A stretch of DNA of 64,000 nucleotides from Posidoniimonas polymericola (GTDB taxonomy: Bacteria; Planctomycetota; Planctomycetia; Pirellulales; Lacipirellulaceae): NCBI RefSeq assembly GCF_007859935.1, contig NZ_SJPO01000004.1:248001-312000 (forward strand), written 5' to 3'. The notes under the pieces were generated by a model, which was given only the letters and a program-made list of their open reading frames with translations, searched no databases and had not been told where the DNA came from. Position numbers and translations under genes: made by a program. Shown here piece after piece: positions 28,087-37,180 of this stretch (the stretch's first letter is position 1; the number at the start of each line of letters is the position of its first letter).

Positions 28087-28950
28087 TCACTGAGCCTCGA
28101 GTGATTCCAACGCCTGCTTGGCTGCAACGCGAACAGGAAACACCTCCGAAGAGCCGCTGCTATTGCCTACCAGCACCGACTTCTCATCATTCAGCAGCTC
28201 GCGCAGACGTGGGATCGCCCCTCGGATACGTTCCTGCCCGCAGATCTTGGCGCCCCACTCGCGGCGGCTGGAATCTTCGGAGTCCAACCACCGGAGGGCA
28301 CGCTCAGGGACTTGCTTGTTTGCGAACGCCTCGAGCGATTGCCACTTCTCGTCGCTTAGATGCCAACCTCGCACTAGCTTGCGCCACTCGGCGTCCATCA
28401 ATTCGCCACCGCGAAGTTCGATAGCGATTTTCTTGCCCCAATGAAGCCGTATCCAGAGCGTCTCCTCATCGGGCCGTAAGAAACTCATTGCCCCTTCGCT
28501 CCACCAAGAGCTCGAAATTGTTCGCCGGATATGGGACTGGTCGGACGCGAGCCCGAGCGACTCAATACTGTGAACCTGGATCAAACGGCCCGCGCGGCCA
28601 TAGATCACGACAGGCAGAGTCCCCAGTTCGCCCCACTCGTCCATCGTCACGACGTAGTCGCCAGAGTCGGCAACTAACACACGAACAGGCGCGTAGTCGT
28701 TGATGAGGTTCCGCGACCACAACTCTATGCGCTCCTCGCCGTCCACTCGATAGAGTGTGGCCAGGCAATGCCCGGGCTTGCTCGACCAATCGTCGTGCGG
28801 CTTGACCTGCAGCAGGTGGGTGTTGTTGGCTGAGTAGAACTCGGTCTCTTCAAAACGGCCCCAGAAGTCGGCCTCGCTGGAAGCGGCTCCGACGAGAGCT
28901 GCTACGAACACAATGGATCGCAGAACCTCCACAACGGTGTTCGTCTTCAT
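28087..28950 (-). CDS. secreted protein with HEAT-like C-terminus
   Basis: A 287-aa exported protein. ATG 28950 starts a signal peptide (MKTNTVVEVLRSIVFVAALVGAASSEA). The mature N-terminal part is beta-rich with WGELGTLPVVIYGRAG, and the last 60 residues (AIPRLRELLNDEKS...VAAKQALESL) look like a HEAT repeat pair. No enzyme motif is seen. A 34-nt sequence shared with the gene upstream lies 42 nt before the start (28992-29025). Lower GC than the surroundings. Function unknown. Confidence 0.65.
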   Translation of the reverse strand: MKTNTVVEVLRSIVFVAALVGAASSEADFWGRFEETEFYSANNTHLLQVKPHDDWSSKPGHCLATLYRVDGEERIELWSRNLINDYAPVRVLVADSGDYVVTMDEWGELGTLPVVIYGRAGRLIQVHSIESLGLASDQSHIRRTISSSWWSEGAMSFLRPDEETLWIRLHWGKKIAIELRGGELMDAEWRKLVRGWHLSDEKWQSLEAFANKQVPERALRWLDSEDSSRREWGAKICGQERIRGAIPRLRELLNDEKSVLVGNSSGSSEVFPVRVAAKQALESLEAQ

Positions 28951-28991
28951 TCGAATCCTCTCTATTTGAGCGGGCCCTGAGGTACTGCACT

Positions 28992-29025
28992 CAGTAGAAC
29001 AGAAGCAAACGAAGAAAACAAAGAA
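28992..29025. repeat. 34-nt leader repeat, copy 1
   Basis: The 34-nt sequence beginning CAGTAGAACAGAAG and ending GAAAACAAAGAA lies upstream of the HEAT-like gene. It matches copy 2 at 29772-29805 at 33 of 34 positions, in the same orientation. Confidence 0.75.
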
Positions 29026-29066
29026 ACGCGATGGACCACCGCCGAATTGTGCATCGCAGCGAGGTT

Positions 29067-29696
29067 CTACCTGGAACGCCCTCGGCGCCCGCGTTCCCTG
29101 AAACTTCGATCTGGCATGTAGATCTGACACCGCTGCAACGAAGCAGCGAGATGGTCGATCGTCGTCGGACTGGCGTTGGTTACCCCTAAGTGGAGCCGCC
29201 AGAGGTTGCGTAGGGAGTCAAGGCCCTTCAATACTTTGTCCGACGAAGTACTGCCGATCAGTGACAGACTGAACAGATTTGACAGGCGTTGAATTTCGTT
29301 CACGCCTTCGTCGGCGACTTGGCAACTAGGGAGAGCCAGCCATCGAATGTGATCAAACCGACCAGAGGCGCAAACCCTCGAAGCAGTGACCCGTTCGCAG
29401 GTGCACGCGGCGACTGCCCTGAGCTGCGGAACCGCAACAACCGCGGCAAGTTCTGCATCGCCAAACCACTTGCGGGCGCCGATCGTCGCTACCGAGAAGC
29501 TCCTCAACTTCGGCAGTGAGTGAAGCCACACCAGGGACTCCATGTCTCCTAGCCCGCCCATGCAGACGCCATACACTCGGCCGCGGCGGGTTACCTGGAA
29601 CCTTGCGTTCGACTGAGAGAGCGATTCAACTGCCGCGCGATCATCTACATGCGTCTTGAAGTCTTCCGCCTTAATGGGGTGCGTCAGATCGCGCAT
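29067..29696 (-). CDS. leucine-rich-repeat-like protein
   Basis: A protein of about 209 aa with irregular leucine-rich repeats (LVWLHSLPKLRSFSV, FDHIRWLALPSCQVADEGV, LSNLFSLSLIGS, LRNLWRLHLGV) and an ending ALPNC-like QRCQIYMP, in the style of planctomycete ribonuclease-inhibitor-type LRR proteins. The open frame extends to 29864, but that part contains the leader repeat at 29772-29805 that is also found in non-coding position elsewhere, so ATG 29696 is preferred. With this start no signal peptide is visible. Probable role: protein binding. Confidence 0.55.
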   Translation of the reverse strand: MRDLTHPIKAEDFKTHVDDRAAVESLSQSNARFQVTRRGRVYGVCMGGLGDMESLVWLHSLPKLRSFSVATIGARKWFGDAELAAVVAVPQLRAVAACTCERVTASRVCASGRFDHIRWLALPSCQVADEGVNEIQRLSNLFSLSLIGSTSSDKVLKGLDSLRNLWRLHLGVTNASPTTIDHLAASLQRCQIYMPDRSFRERGRRGRSR

Positions 29697-29771
29697 GGCT
29701 AACCGAGTTACAGCAGGTACCAGTTTGGCGGTGCGCCGCCAGCAAGTGGCCGACTCCTTAGAACTCCGTGC

Positions 29772-29805
29772 CAGTAGAACAGAAGCTAACGAAGAAAACA
29801 AAGAA
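29772..29805. repeat. 34-nt leader repeat, copy 2
   Basis: The second copy of the 34-nt sequence at 28992-29025, differing at one base, 76 nt upstream of the preferred LRR gene start. Confidence 0.75.
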
Positions 29806-29976
29806 CCGCCGTGACCTGTCCGCCTCCAATTCTCTTCGTTCCCTCCGCGTCCTTCTATTCCCATTTTAGGCCGATAACCCGCCTATTTCTGCGCAACCAG
29901 GACGCCCCGCCTCCGTAAATCGTCGGGCCCGGCGCGGTAGAATCGAACTCCCCGCCCTGCCCTCTTGGAGCTCGCC

Positions 29977-32346
29977 ATGTTTGGATTGTCCCGCCGCCGG
30001 TTTGCTCAGGTGCTCTCCTCGCTCACCGCTGGTAGGGTGCTCGCAAAACGATCGAGCCACGCCGCGGTGGGAGCGGCGGCCGATGCGCCGCTGGTCGACG
30101 ACTTCGCGTTCATCCACCTGTCCGACACCCACCTCGACCCGCGGCCGGCGGGCCAGGCGTACACCGGCGGCGGGCGTAGCGTCGGCGTGCTGGGCTGGTT
30201 CGCCGAACGGGCCGCGCGGCCGATCGGTGCCGACGCCCAGCCGGTCAAAGATGAAGCGGTCGAGGGCGGGCCGCTGACGCCGGCGTTCGCCCTGCACACC
30301 GGCGACGTGTTCGAGTACAGCGTGGTCGACGACTGCTGGGACGACTGGGGCCGGGCGATCGACGGCTTCGGCCTGCCGGTGTACTGCGTCGCCGGCAACC
30401 ACGACAACACCTGGTCGATGATCGGCCGCTACCTCCGCGAGCGGCACGGCGGCGACTCGTACAGCTTCGACCACGGCGGCGTGCACTTTGTCTGCCTCAA
30501 CTCGGCCGGATCGCTCGACCCGCTCCCCTGCATCGACCAGCGGACGCTCGGCTGGCTGCGGTCGGACCTCGAGCAGGTCGACCCGTCGACGCCGCTGATC
30601 CTCTGCCTGCACCACCCGCTCAGCGGCAATGCCGGCTACGCCAGCGAGTACGACAAGCTCCGCCTGTGGGAGGCGCTCCGCGGCCACAACCTGCGGCTGA
30701 TGCTCGACGGGCACTGGCACCAGGTCGACGCCCGGACGTGGCAGAACACCCCGCGGATCAACGGCGGCGAGACCTTCCGCAAGAACCCCGGCTACGCGAC
30801 GGTCGCGGTGGCCGGCGGGCGGCTGACCCACCGCTACCACTTCCACGAGTCGGCCGCAGGCGGCCCGCGCGACGTCACGACGCTGCGTCTGCCGCTGGCC
30901 GAGCCGCGGGTCGGCTTCCGCGCCGAGCTGCAGGCGCGGCAGGCGCCGAAGCACCCCAGTTCGGTCCGGCTGCACGCGTGGGTTGAGCCGCTCTCGATCG
31001 ACCACCCGCCCGAGCACGCCCGCGTGGTGGCGACCATCGACGGCGATGCAACGCAGCCGCACAAGCTGCAGGCCGCCAAGCGGCCAAAGCCGGCGATCAA
31101 TGCCAACACGGCCGCCGTGCACTACACCGCGCTGTTGCCGGCCGAGGGTCTGGTCGCGGGTCGGCACTTTATCAAAGTCCGCATGGCCGCGCCGGGCGGC
31201 GAGGTCCGACTCGACACCGACCTCGACATCCCGCCGCAGGCCGTGGTCAACGAGCAGGCGGTCGAATTCGATTGGCCCGACAAGAGCGGCCGGTACGAGG
31301 CCTCGACCTACGCCAACGCCGCCGGCATCAAGACCGAACTGCTTCAGGTAAGCGGCGCCGACGGTAACTTGCTCGTGTTCGCCGACACCGCCGGCCTGGT
31401 CACGGCCCTCGACACCGAGACGATGCAGCCCATGTGGCGGCGGCAGACCGGCCGCGAGGTGCTGCACTCGCTGGCGCACGAAGCCGAGCGAGGGCTGCTA
31501 ATCGTCGGGGACTCGGACGGCGGTCTATGGCTGCTCGACGCCGCGTCGGGCGAGGTGCGAAATAGGCAGCAGCTCCCCGCCCCGCTGTTCGCGGCGGCCC
31601 TCGTCGTTGGCGGCCGGGCATTGCTTGGCGACGCAAATGGCGCGATGCACGCATTCGATTTGGCCAGCAGCAAGATCGCTTGGTCGCGGGACCTGGCGGG
31701 CTTCGCGTTCGAGGCCGCCCCATCGCCGCTCGGCGCGAGTGGCCTGATCGGCTGCGGCGCGTGGGACGGCCAGTTGTACGCATTCGATCCCGAGAGCGGC
31801 GAGCTCGTCTGGTCCGCGGCGGCGCCAACCGGGCAGGTGCAGTCCAAGAGCCGCTACTACGCGGCGGGCGACTGCTCGCCGGTGATGGTTGGCGAGGAGC
31901 TGTGGATCGTTGACCGCGGCTACCGGCTCGGCCGCTACGTGGCGGCGACCGGCGAGTTCTTAGGGATCGTGGCCGAGCAGGTTGCCGGCGTTACCGCTAC
32001 CGCCACTGATTCGCCTGCGGTCGTCGTTACGCACCTCGACGACCGGGTCGTAAAGCTAACACCAACGGGCGAGACGCTGTGGGAGCAGCACGTCGAGACC
32101 GGCCGCTGCCCCCGCGGCGTAGCAGTAACCAGCCCGGCGCCCAACCAGCAGACCTACTGCTGCGTGTCCGACCGCGGATTGGTGACACTGCTGGCCGGCG
32201 AAGGCGGCGCAGTTCTGCACCGGCACTCGGCGACGCCGCGTTTGTTCGTGCTCGCGCCACCAGCGGCCGCTGGCAACGGCCGGCGGTGGTGGGTCACCGG
32301 TATGGACGGCGTGGTGACGAGGCTCGAGGCGACCGGCGTCGCGTAA
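29977..32346 (+). CDS. Tat-exported metallophosphoesterase with PQQ-like beta-propeller
   Basis: A 789-aa protein. The N-terminus (LSRRRFAQVLSSLTAG) is twin-arginine-like. Residues about 43-290 form a calcineurin-like phosphoesterase with LSDTHLD, HTGDVFEY, GNHDNTW, LHHPLSGN and DGHWH, which are the metal-binding blocks. The C-terminal half from about residue 450 contains repeated blades (LLIVGDSDGGLWLLDAASGEV, LLGDANGAMHAFDLASSK, CGAWDGQLYAFDPESGELVW) typical of PQQ/WD-type propellers. ATG 29977 is used, not TTG 29965. The fusion suggests an envelope phosphoesterase docked onto a partner. Substrate unknown. Confidence 0.85.
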   Translation: MFGLSRRRFAQVLSSLTAGRVLAKRSSHAAVGAAADAPLVDDFAFIHLSDTHLDPRPAGQAYTGGGRSVGVLGWFAERAARPIGADAQPVKDEAVEGGPLTPAFALHTGDVFEYSVVDDCWDDWGRAIDGFGLPVYCVAGNHDNTWSMIGRYLRERHGGDSYSFDHGGVHFVCLNSAGSLDPLPCIDQRTLGWLRSDLEQVDPSTPLILCLHHPLSGNAGYASEYDKLRLWEALRGHNLRLMLDGHWHQVDARTWQNTPRINGGETFRKNPGYATVAVAGGRLTHRYHFHESAAGGPRDVTTLRLPLAEPRVGFRAELQARQAPKHPSSVRLHAWVEPLSIDHPPEHARVVATIDGDATQPHKLQAAKRPKPAINANTAAVHYTALLPAEGLVAGRHFIKVRMAAPGGEVRLDTDLDIPPQAVVNEQAVEFDWPDKSGRYEASTYANAAGIKTELLQVSGADGNLLVFADTAGLVTALDTETMQPMWRRQTGREVLHSLAHEAERGLLIVGDSDGGLWLLDAASGEVRNRQQLPAPLFAAALVVGGRALLGDANGAMHAFDLASSKIAWSRDLAGFAFEAAPSPLGASGLIGCGAWDGQLYAFDPESGELVWSAAAPTGQVQSKSRYYAAGDCSPVMVGEELWIVDRGYRLGRYVAATGEFLGIVAEQVAGVTATATDSPAVVVTHLDDRVVKLTPTGETLWEQHVETGRCPRGVAVTSPAPNQQTYCCVSDRGLVTLLAGEGGAVLHRHSATPRLFVLAPPAAAGNGRRWWVTGMDGVVTRLEATGVA

Positions 32347-32368
32347 CCGGGCAGGAGATAGCGAGCCG

Positions 32369-32827
32369 CTACACAGCGACTTCCTTTGCGTCTTGCTCCG
32401 GGCCTTCGCCTACCGCCCTCGGCTGCGACGCCGTAAAGACTAGCCACACTGCGATCGGAAAGCCCACCAGCATCGCCGCCGTGAACCACCACGGGTAGGG
32501 CAGCATCGACAGGTTCAATCCGAGGGCCAAGAACAGCGGCGCCGCGACCGTCAACGCCGCGGCGACGCCCTGGATCCGCCGCGCGGCGTAGACGCCCAGG
32601 CAGACCGTGCCCAGCCACATCGGCACGACGCTCGCCAGCACCCAGCCCGGGTAGTTGGCGACGTGCACGCACATCGCCTCCATCTGCTTCTCGGGGTCCT
32701 CCATCTGCTGAATCCCCGGCGGGAAGGGGTGCACAATCGAGCTGTAGAACTCGACCGCGATCACGCCGATCAGCGACAACGCGAGCCCTAACACCACGGC
32801 GGCGACGAAACGGAGGACGGTGCGCAT
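32369..32827 (-). CDS. four-helix membrane protein, hypothetical
   Basis: A 152-aa protein with four predicted membrane spans (FVAAVVLGLALSLIGVIAVEF; WVLASVVPMWLGTVCLGVYA; VAAALTVAAPLFLALGL; WWFTAAMLVGFPIAVWLVF) and a short charged tail. ATG 32827 (MRTVLRF) or ATG 32839 could start it. No family is recognised. It lies 38 nt downstream of the GH92 gene on the same strand, so may share its transcript. Confidence 0.65.
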   Translation of the reverse strand: MRTVLRFVAAVVLGLALSLIGVIAVEFYSSIVHPFPPGIQQMEDPEKQMEAMCVHVANYPGWVLASVVPMWLGTVCLGVYAARRIQGVAAALTVAAPLFLALGLNLSMLPYPWWFTAAMLVGFPIAVWLVFTASQPRAVGEGPEQDAKEVAV

Positions 32828-32865
32828 CGGCGTGCTCAATGAGGGAGGCGGCCTGGCGGCCCGCG

Positions 32866-35052
32866 CTAATTGCGGGTTGCTTCGGCTTCGATGACGAGTT
32901 CGCCGGCGCGGGTCAGATCGTCATGCGTCACGATCCAGCCGTCCAGCGGCGTTCCGTCCAGCGTCACGCGGCGGATCTTCTCGCCGGCGCCCCGACGCTT
33001 GATCGTCACCGTATTGTTCGGCAGTGTCAGCTTGACCTCGTCGAACAGCGGCACGGTCACGACGTACTCTGGATCCGCCGGCGAGTACGAGTAAAGGCCG
33101 ATCGCGTTCATCACGTACCACGAGGACATCTCGCCGGCGTCGTCCATGCCGCACAGGGCGTGGCCGCCCGCCATGCCGTAGAAGCGGTCCATCAGCGTAT
33201 TGAGCACCGCCTGGCACTTCTCCTGACGGTCGACCCAGTAGTAGACGTACGGGAACCCATGGTCCGGCTGGTTGCCGTGGCAGTACTGCCCCAGGAAGCA
33301 CGACACGTTGCGCGCGATATGCCGCGGGTTCCAAGGGATAGTGAACAGCCGGTCGAGCTGGGCCTCGCACGCCTGCTTGCCGCCGAACAGCTCGACCAGG
33401 CCGGCCGTGTCGTGCGGGGCGAAGAACGTGCTCTGCCAGGCGTTCGCCTCGCGGTACATGTACTCGTAGTACGGCTGCTCGGGATCGAACGGGGTGACGA
33501 ACTGCCCGTCGTCGAGCCGCCCCCGCATTAGCCCGGTCGCGGGGTCGAACACGTTGGCGTAGTTCTTCACGCGGTCTTCCATCTGCAGCCGCGTGGCGCC
33601 GTCGCCAAGCTCGCGGGCCAGCAGGCCGACGGCGTAGTCATCGTAGGCGTACTCGAGGGTCTTGGTGACGCCGGCCTTAGCCTTGGTCTCGACCTCGGGG
33701 CGGTCGACCGGCGGCGTGGCGATGTAGCCCCGCTCGTCGTACTCCCTCAGGTGGGGCCGCCCGCCGCGGCCGGGGACCGTGGCGTTTTTCTTGAGCAGCT
33801 GATAAGCGGCGTGAACATCGTAACCGCGGACGCCGCGCAAGTAGCAGCCGGCGATGTACGGCGCCGCGTGGTCGCCGTGGAAGAAGGTCGGCATGTAGCC
33901 CTCGATCTCGCCCCGGTCGACCAGCGACGAGATCACGTCCGCCGTGACATCGGGCGAGAGCATCGCCAGCAGCACCAGCTTGTTGCGGTAGTCGTCCCAC
34001 AGCGAGGGCTTGGTGTAGTAGCGGAACTCCTTCCGCACGACCCGGCCCTGGGCGTCGGTGAACTCGCCGTTGGCGTCGGACCGCAGGGCGGGCCACAGGA
34101 ACGAGCGGTACAGGCACGAGTAGTACAGCCCCCGCTGCCGCGGCGTGCCGCCGGCAACCTCGGCCTTGGAGAGCAGCGTGCTCCACTCGTCGGTCGCCTC
34201 GCGGCGGACCTCGTCGAACGAGCGGCCGTCGAGCTCGGCCTCGAGGTTGCGTCGCGCGTTCTCGACGCTCACAAACGACAAGCCGATCCGCAGCTCGACC
34301 GGCTCGTCACCCGCGGCCAGGCGGAGCACCTTGAGCGGGCGGCCCCAGCGGCCGCGGCCTAGGTCGATGGTCTCAAACTCTTCGATGTCGCGGCTAACGG
34401 TCGCGTAGAAGTAGACCTTCTCGTTTGCCTGCTGAAAGCCCGACACCGCGTGGAACCCGTCCTGCTCGAGCTCGAAATCCCGCACGCGTTCGTTGGAGCG
34501 GGCGATATCGAACACTATCTTGGCCTCCTGCCCTGCCGGGTAGCGGTAGCGGTGCAGACCGCAGCGGAGCGTGGAGGTCAGCTCGGCGTCGACGCCGTAG
34601 TCGTCGAGCCGCACGCGGTAGTAGCCGGGCGAGGCCGACTCCTCCTCGTGCCGGAACCGCGAGCCGAGCAACTCGCCGCGCGGCCCTCCCCTGCCCTCGC
34701 GTCGCGTGTCGATCTCGCCAGTAACCGGCAGCACCGGCAGGTAGCAGAGGTTCCAGTGCCCCTTGTTGGTGTGCGTGAAGGCGAGGATCCGCTCGTCCTC
34801 GTACTCGTAGCCCGCGCCGCTGCGGTACTCGGTCATCGGGCTGAGCTGCACCATCGCGTTGGGCCGCGACGCGCCGGGGAACGTCAGCCCCGCCCACACG
34901 CGGTACGGCGGCTCAAAGCCAATGTCCGCCGGATCCGTCAGCGGCGCCGTGCCGAGGAAGGGGTCGACCAGGTCGACCGGACGCTGCTGGGCGCCGGCGG
35001 CCGCGCACAGCGCAAGTGAAGTAAGTACGGCAAGAACTCGTGCGGCGTTCAT
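32866..35052 (-). CDS. GH92 family glycosidase, exported (second copy)
   Basis: A 728-aa exported GH92 enzyme. Signal peptide: VLAVLTSLALCAAAGAQ. Core motifs: VDPFLGTA, FPGASRPNAMVQLSPMT, GYEYEDERILAFTHTNKGHWN, LPVTGEID, TKPSLWDDYRNKLVLLAM, and GMDDAGEMSSWYVMNAIG in the catalytic region. It is a divergent paralogue of the enzyme at 12916: the acid-base region reads CGMDD here, not GNEDV, so linkage specificity may differ. It likely trims alpha-mannose or related sugars outside the cytoplasm. Confidence 0.92.
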   Translation of the reverse strand: MNAARVLAVLTSLALCAAAGAQQRPVDLVDPFLGTAPLTDPADIGFEPPYRVWAGLTFPGASRPNAMVQLSPMTEYRSGAGYEYEDERILAFTHTNKGHWNLCYLPVLPVTGEIDTRREGRGGPRGELLGSRFRHEEESASPGYYRVRLDDYGVDAELTSTLRCGLHRYRYPAGQEAKIVFDIARSNERVRDFELEQDGFHAVSGFQQANEKVYFYATVSRDIEEFETIDLGRGRWGRPLKVLRLAAGDEPVELRIGLSFVSVENARRNLEAELDGRSFDEVRREATDEWSTLLSKAEVAGGTPRQRGLYYSCLYRSFLWPALRSDANGEFTDAQGRVVRKEFRYYTKPSLWDDYRNKLVLLAMLSPDVTADVISSLVDRGEIEGYMPTFFHGDHAAPYIAGCYLRGVRGYDVHAAYQLLKKNATVPGRGGRPHLREYDERGYIATPPVDRPEVETKAKAGVTKTLEYAYDDYAVGLLARELGDGATRLQMEDRVKNYANVFDPATGLMRGRLDDGQFVTPFDPEQPYYEYMYREANAWQSTFFAPHDTAGLVELFGGKQACEAQLDRLFTIPWNPRHIARNVSCFLGQYCHGNQPDHGFPYVYYWVDRQEKCQAVLNTLMDRFYGMAGGHALCGMDDAGEMSSWYVMNAIGLYSYSPADPEYVVTVPLFDEVKLTLPNNTVTIKRRGAGEKIRRVTLDGTPLDGWIVTHDDLTRAGELVIEAEATRN

Positions 35053-35148
35053 CGATGCTCGCGACTCAGGTAGGGTAGTTAGGAGGGCTCAGCTTCCAAT
35101 TCTAGCCTATCCCACTCCCCAGAAGCGAACGCAATTAGGAAGCGTCGC

Positions 35149-35210
35149 GGCTCCGCCGCGCATACAGCACCCTTGGCTCCGCCGCGCATACAGCAAACAG
35201 CGGCTCCGCC
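35149..35210. repeat. short tandem repeats (GGCTCCGCCGCGCATACAGCA)
   Basis: Two exact 21-nt copies (35149-35169 and 35175-35195) and a partial third (35202-35210) lie between the truA stop and the GH92 promoter. Their origin is unknown; they are not part of any supported gene. Confidence 0.6.
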
Positions 35211-35229
35211 ACGCGTGCCGCTCCTGCCG

Positions 35230-35967
35230 CTAGTACTCCACCGAAACCAGCACCAGCCCCTGCGGCGGGGCCGTCGGCCCGGCGGCCTTGCGGCTGCGGG
35301 CAGCGATCACCTCGGCGACCCACTCGGGCGGCTTTGCGCCGCGGCCGACCTCGACCAGCGTGCCGGCGATCGCGCGGACCATGTTGTAGAGGAAGCCGTC
35401 GCCGGTGACCTCGATTTCGAACCGCTCGCCGCGCTGCGTGATGTCGAGTCGGAGGATGGTCCGGACCGTGGTCGCGCGTTCGGAGCCGGTCGACTCGAAG
35501 CTGACGAAGTCGTGCCGCCCGAGCAGGTGCTGGCCGCCCTGCCGCATCAGCTCGGCGTCGAGCTCGCCGGCGGGGAAGTGCCACACGTAGCCGCGGTCCA
35601 TCAGCGGCCGGGTGCGGCTGTTGTGGATCTGGTACCGGTAGGTCTTGCGGAGCGCGTCGTGCGTGGCGTGGAAGTTGGGCGGCGCGGCTTCGGAGGAAAC
35701 CACCACGATGTCGTCCGGCAGGTGGGCGTTGAGCGCCCGGGCGATCTGCTCGGTCGCGATCATGGTCTGGGTCTCCACTCCAGCCACCTGCCCCAGCGCG
35801 TGCACGCCGGCGTCGGTACGGCCGCTAGCGGTCAGGCGGACCTCCTCGCCGGTGATCTCACGCCAGGCACGCTCTACCTCGCCCTGCACGGTCCGCCGCG
35901 CGGGCTGGACCTGCCAGCCCGCGTAGGCGGCCCCGTCGTAGGCGATGGTGAGCTTGACGCGCGGCAT
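35230..35967 (-). CDS. truA: tRNA pseudouridine(38-40) synthase
   Basis: Converts uridines 38-40 of the tRNA anticodon arm to pseudouridine. The 245-aa protein has the family catalytic motif SGRTDAGVHALGQ with nucleophile Asp52. It also has the starting strand KLTIAYDGAAYAGWQ and the late GDGFLYNMVRAIAGTLVEVGRG motif. ATG 35967 is the family-typical start; the frame to 36306 is shadow of asd. It begins only 5 nt after the asd stop on the same strand, so asd-truA is an operon. Confidence 0.95.
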   Translation of the reverse strand: MPRVKLTIAYDGAAYAGWQVQPARRTVQGEVERAWREITGEEVRLTASGRTDAGVHALGQVAGVETQTMIATEQIARALNAHLPDDIVVVSSEAAPPNFHATHDALRKTYRYQIHNSRTRPLMDRGYVWHFPAGELDAELMRQGGQHLLGRHDFVSFESTGSERATTVRTILRLDITQRGERFEIEVTGDGFLYNMVRAIAGTLVEVGRGAKPPEWVAEVIAARSRKAAGPTAPPQGLVLVSVEY

Positions 35968-35972
35968 CCGAG

Positions 35973-36989
35973 CTAAACCGCACCGGCGGCCTGCTTGACC
36001 AGCAGCTCGGCAATCTGCACCGCGTTGGTCGCGGCGCCCTTGCGGAGGTTGTCGCTGACGCACCAGAACGCCAGGCCGTTGTCGCAGGACAGGTCCTCGC
36101 GGATACGGCCGATGAACGTGTTGTCGTCGCCGGCGCAGGTCTGCGGCATTGGGTACTGACCGGCGCCCAGATCGTCGACCACCTTGATGCCGGGCGTGGC
36201 GGCGAACAGCTCGCGGGCCTGATGGACTGTGATCTTGCGTTCGGTCTCGACCAGGATGCTCTCGCTGTGGCAGTTGCTCACCGGCACGCGGACGCAGGTC
36301 GGGCACACCTTGATCGAGTCATCGCCGAAGATCTTCTGGGTCTCGTAGACCATCTTCATCTCTTCGGACGTGTAGCCCTGCTCCTTGTGCGAGCCGATCT
36401 GCGGGATCAGGTTGAACGCGATCGGGTGGGCGAAAACTTCGTAGTCGTGCTGCTTGCCGTCGAGGTACGCCCGCGAGCCGTTGTCGAGGTCACGCTGCCC
36501 CGCGACGCCCGCGCCGCTGGTCGCCTGGTAGGTGCTGACGATCACGCGGCGGATCTTGCCGGCGTCGTGCAGCGGCTTCATGGCGAGCACCATCTGCGTG
36601 GTGCTGCAGTTCGGGCTGGAGATGATGCCCTGGTGCTTGAGCGCCGCCTCCGGATTGATCTCGGGGACGACCAGCGGCACCTTTGGGTCCATCCGCCAGT
36701 AACCCGACTCGTCGACCACCACGCAGTTGCGTTCGACCGCCCACGGGCAGAACTCCTGGGCGACGTCGTCCGGCGTGCTGCCGATCGCCAGGTCGATGTC
36801 GTTGAACGCGTCGGGCACGAGCTCCTCGACCGGGTGCTGCTCGCCCTTGAACTCGACCGTCGTGCCCGCACTCCGGGCCGAGGCCAGAAACTTGATGCGC
36901 TGATACGGGAAGTCCCGCTCGGCTAGCATCTGGCGGATCAAAGTGCCCACGGCGCCGGTGGCGCCAACGATGGCGATGGTCTCGAACAC
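35973..36989 (-). CDS. asd: aspartate-semialdehyde dehydrogenase
   Basis: Reduces aspartyl phosphate to aspartate semialdehyde, the branch point to lysine, threonine, methionine and diaminopimelate. Seen: NADP-binding VGATGAVG at residues 8-15, catalytic Cys128 in SSPNCSTTQ, the QATSGAG loop, and the later HSESI and GDDNTFIGRIR segments. No ATG lies near the N-terminus; GTG 36989 gives MFETIAIVGATG, the expected start. The frame to 37091 is a non-homologous leader. The gene heads an operon with truA. Confidence 0.94.
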   Translation of the reverse strand: MFETIAIVGATGAVGTLIRQMLAERDFPYQRIKFLASARSAGTTVEFKGEQHPVEELVPDAFNDIDLAIGSTPDDVAQEFCPWAVERNCVVVDESGYWRMDPKVPLVVPEINPEAALKHQGIISSPNCSTTQMVLAMKPLHDAGKIRRVIVSTYQATSGAGVAGQRDLDNGSRAYLDGKQHDYEVFAHPIAFNLIPQIGSHKEQGYTSEEMKMVYETQKIFGDDSIKVCPTCVRVPVSNCHSESILVETERKITVHQARELFAATPGIKVVDDLGAGQYPMPQTCAGDDNTFIGRIREDLSCDNGLAFWCVSDNLRKGAATNAVQIAELLVKQAAGAV

Positions 36990-37180
36990 GGGGATCAGGC
37001 TCCAGGCGGAACTGGTACGGACGGGGTCGTTCCCGGGGGACCCAAAGCCGGGCCCCAGGTTCGCCCCAGGGTGACAGACGCAGCCCCGCATTATAGCCGC
37101 CCCACGGGACGCCCGCGAGCGGCCCCACGGGCGGGATCTGCCCTCAATCCAGCCTCAATCCCGCCAGCGGGCTTCCAGGC

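Noticed and set aside
29697..29864. Possible N-terminal part of the LRR-like protein
   Set aside because: It contains the 34-nt leader repeat that is non-coding at 28992-29025, so the upstream frame is probably not translated.
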